Assembly (NCBI GenBank): GCA_029747585.1
Contig: JAPEVF010000845.1
Location: 1 to 19,392, forward strand
Source of the DNA: Pleurotus djamor
Lineage: Eukaryota > Basidiomycota > Agaricomycetes > Agaricales > Pleurotaceae
Length of the DNA: 19,392 nt
Reading direction: 5' to 3'
Shown: piece after piece, positions 18,848 through 19,392 of the stretch
Layout: every line of letters starts with the position of its first letter
Position numbering within the stretch: position 1 is the first letter of the stretch
Position numbers and translations under genes: made by a program
The notes under the pieces: generated by a model
What the model was told of the DNA's origin: nothing
The model's input: the letters and a program-made list of their open reading frames with translations, nothing else
The model's database searches: none

Positions 18848-19319
18848 TTACGATGATACGACTTGGACATTGGCAGGCGCAGACTCCTCCCATTTCAGAA
18901 CGACGTCGACCTTTCCTTGGGGTGGAATGTTGCAGATCCAGTTCAACTTGCCATCTTTCCCTAATGTCGAAGGGTCAACGCTTTCGTCGCTTGCTCCATC
19001 CCATTGAGCCACGACACCCTCGTCTATCTTGGAAGATGAACTGAGTAACTTCGACGCCCGATTCTTGGTGGTTCCCGTTTCGCCAGTGGACGAAGCAGAG
19101 AGCGAAGACAACGTGGGGCTAATCAACTTCACGTTGATCTGTGAGTCTTCTGAGATGGGAACTCGGTCGACAATCTTCAGGTTTTCAATGGGTGTGGGTT
19201 TGGTGTTGGCCACGCTGATGCGTTGGGTGAATGCTTTGACTGTAGACTTGTTGTAAAGCCCGGACGTTGAGGTCTTCTGAGAAATCGGGTGGTAGGTGAC
19301 GCGAACTGCAGGGTCGAGG
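18848..19319 (-). CDS. DUF4139 (mucoidy-inhibitor-A-like) protein, C-terminal exon
   Basis: The last exon of a minus-strand gene whose earlier exons lie beyond the right edge. The stop TAA is at 18850-18848. A splice acceptor (CCAAAG) sits just upstream of 19319; the exon starts with the last base of a split codon, followed by LDPAVRVTYHP. The remainder (VKAFTQRISVANTKP, LKIVDRVPISEDSQINVKLISP, DGKLNWICNIPPQGKVDVVLKWE) matches the C-terminal beta-rich domain of DUF4139 proteins, found in fungi and bacteria. The function of the family is not established; the name comes from a bacterial mucoidy phenotype. The acceptor position is inferred from the family match and the open frame, so a few residues either way are possible. 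Confidence 0.82.
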
Positions 19320-19392
19320 CTTTGGAAAGAATGCATCAGCAAGTAGGAGAAGGGACATGGGTAAGTGAACGAACCCTAAGGGACAATCGAAA

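Overview
The window looks like nuclear DNA of a basidiomycete fungus, most likely an Agaricomycete. The evidence is the gene content (delta-COP, a pirin, fungal-type G-domain and SNTX-like proteins), the many short introns of about 49-70 nt with ordinary GT..AG ends, and TATA boxes 50-90 bp upstream of start codons. The species cannot be named from the sequence alone.

Layout. Positions 1-278 (minus) hold the N-terminus of an SNTX-like protein that runs off the left edge. Positions 692-1720 (minus) encode a complete four-exon pirin, and 2219-4144 (minus) a complete seven-exon coatomer delta subunit; both are housekeeping genes. From 4839 to 18756 there is an accessory block. It has four plus-strand paralogs of one AIG1-like/P-loop G-domain protein: copy A 4839-6649, copy B 7404-9239, copy C 9498-11365 and copy D 16958-18756. 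Between C and D lies a single-exon minus-strand gene for an SNTX-like protein with MORN repeats (13686-15746). The gap between C and that gene (11366-13685) has no convincing gene. It contains an approximately 0.9 kb non-autonomous element with 31-bp terminal inverted repeats and is bracketed by a second, unrelated direct repeat. The right edge (18848-19319, minus) is the last exon of a DUF4139 (mucoidy-inhibitor-A-like) protein.

The G-domain copies share one design: a proline/serine/threonine-rich N-terminus, a G domain, a long helical middle segment, a Cys/His cluster that looks metal-binding, and a charged helical tail. Two introns sit at the same codon phase in all four copies, and the exon between them is exactly 527 nt in B, C and D and 524 nt in A. 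B, C and D keep an intact P-loop and DTPG motif; A has lost both and has no visible start codon. None of the four has a normal G4 (N/T)KxD motif. Together with two SNTX-like genes within 16 kb, this suggests a lineage-specific cluster in which switch-like G proteins and SNTX/MACPF-related effectors may work together. That functional link is inference from gene order, not shown by the sequence. The housekeeping genes on both sides suggest the accessory block expanded inside an otherwise conserved neighbourhood.
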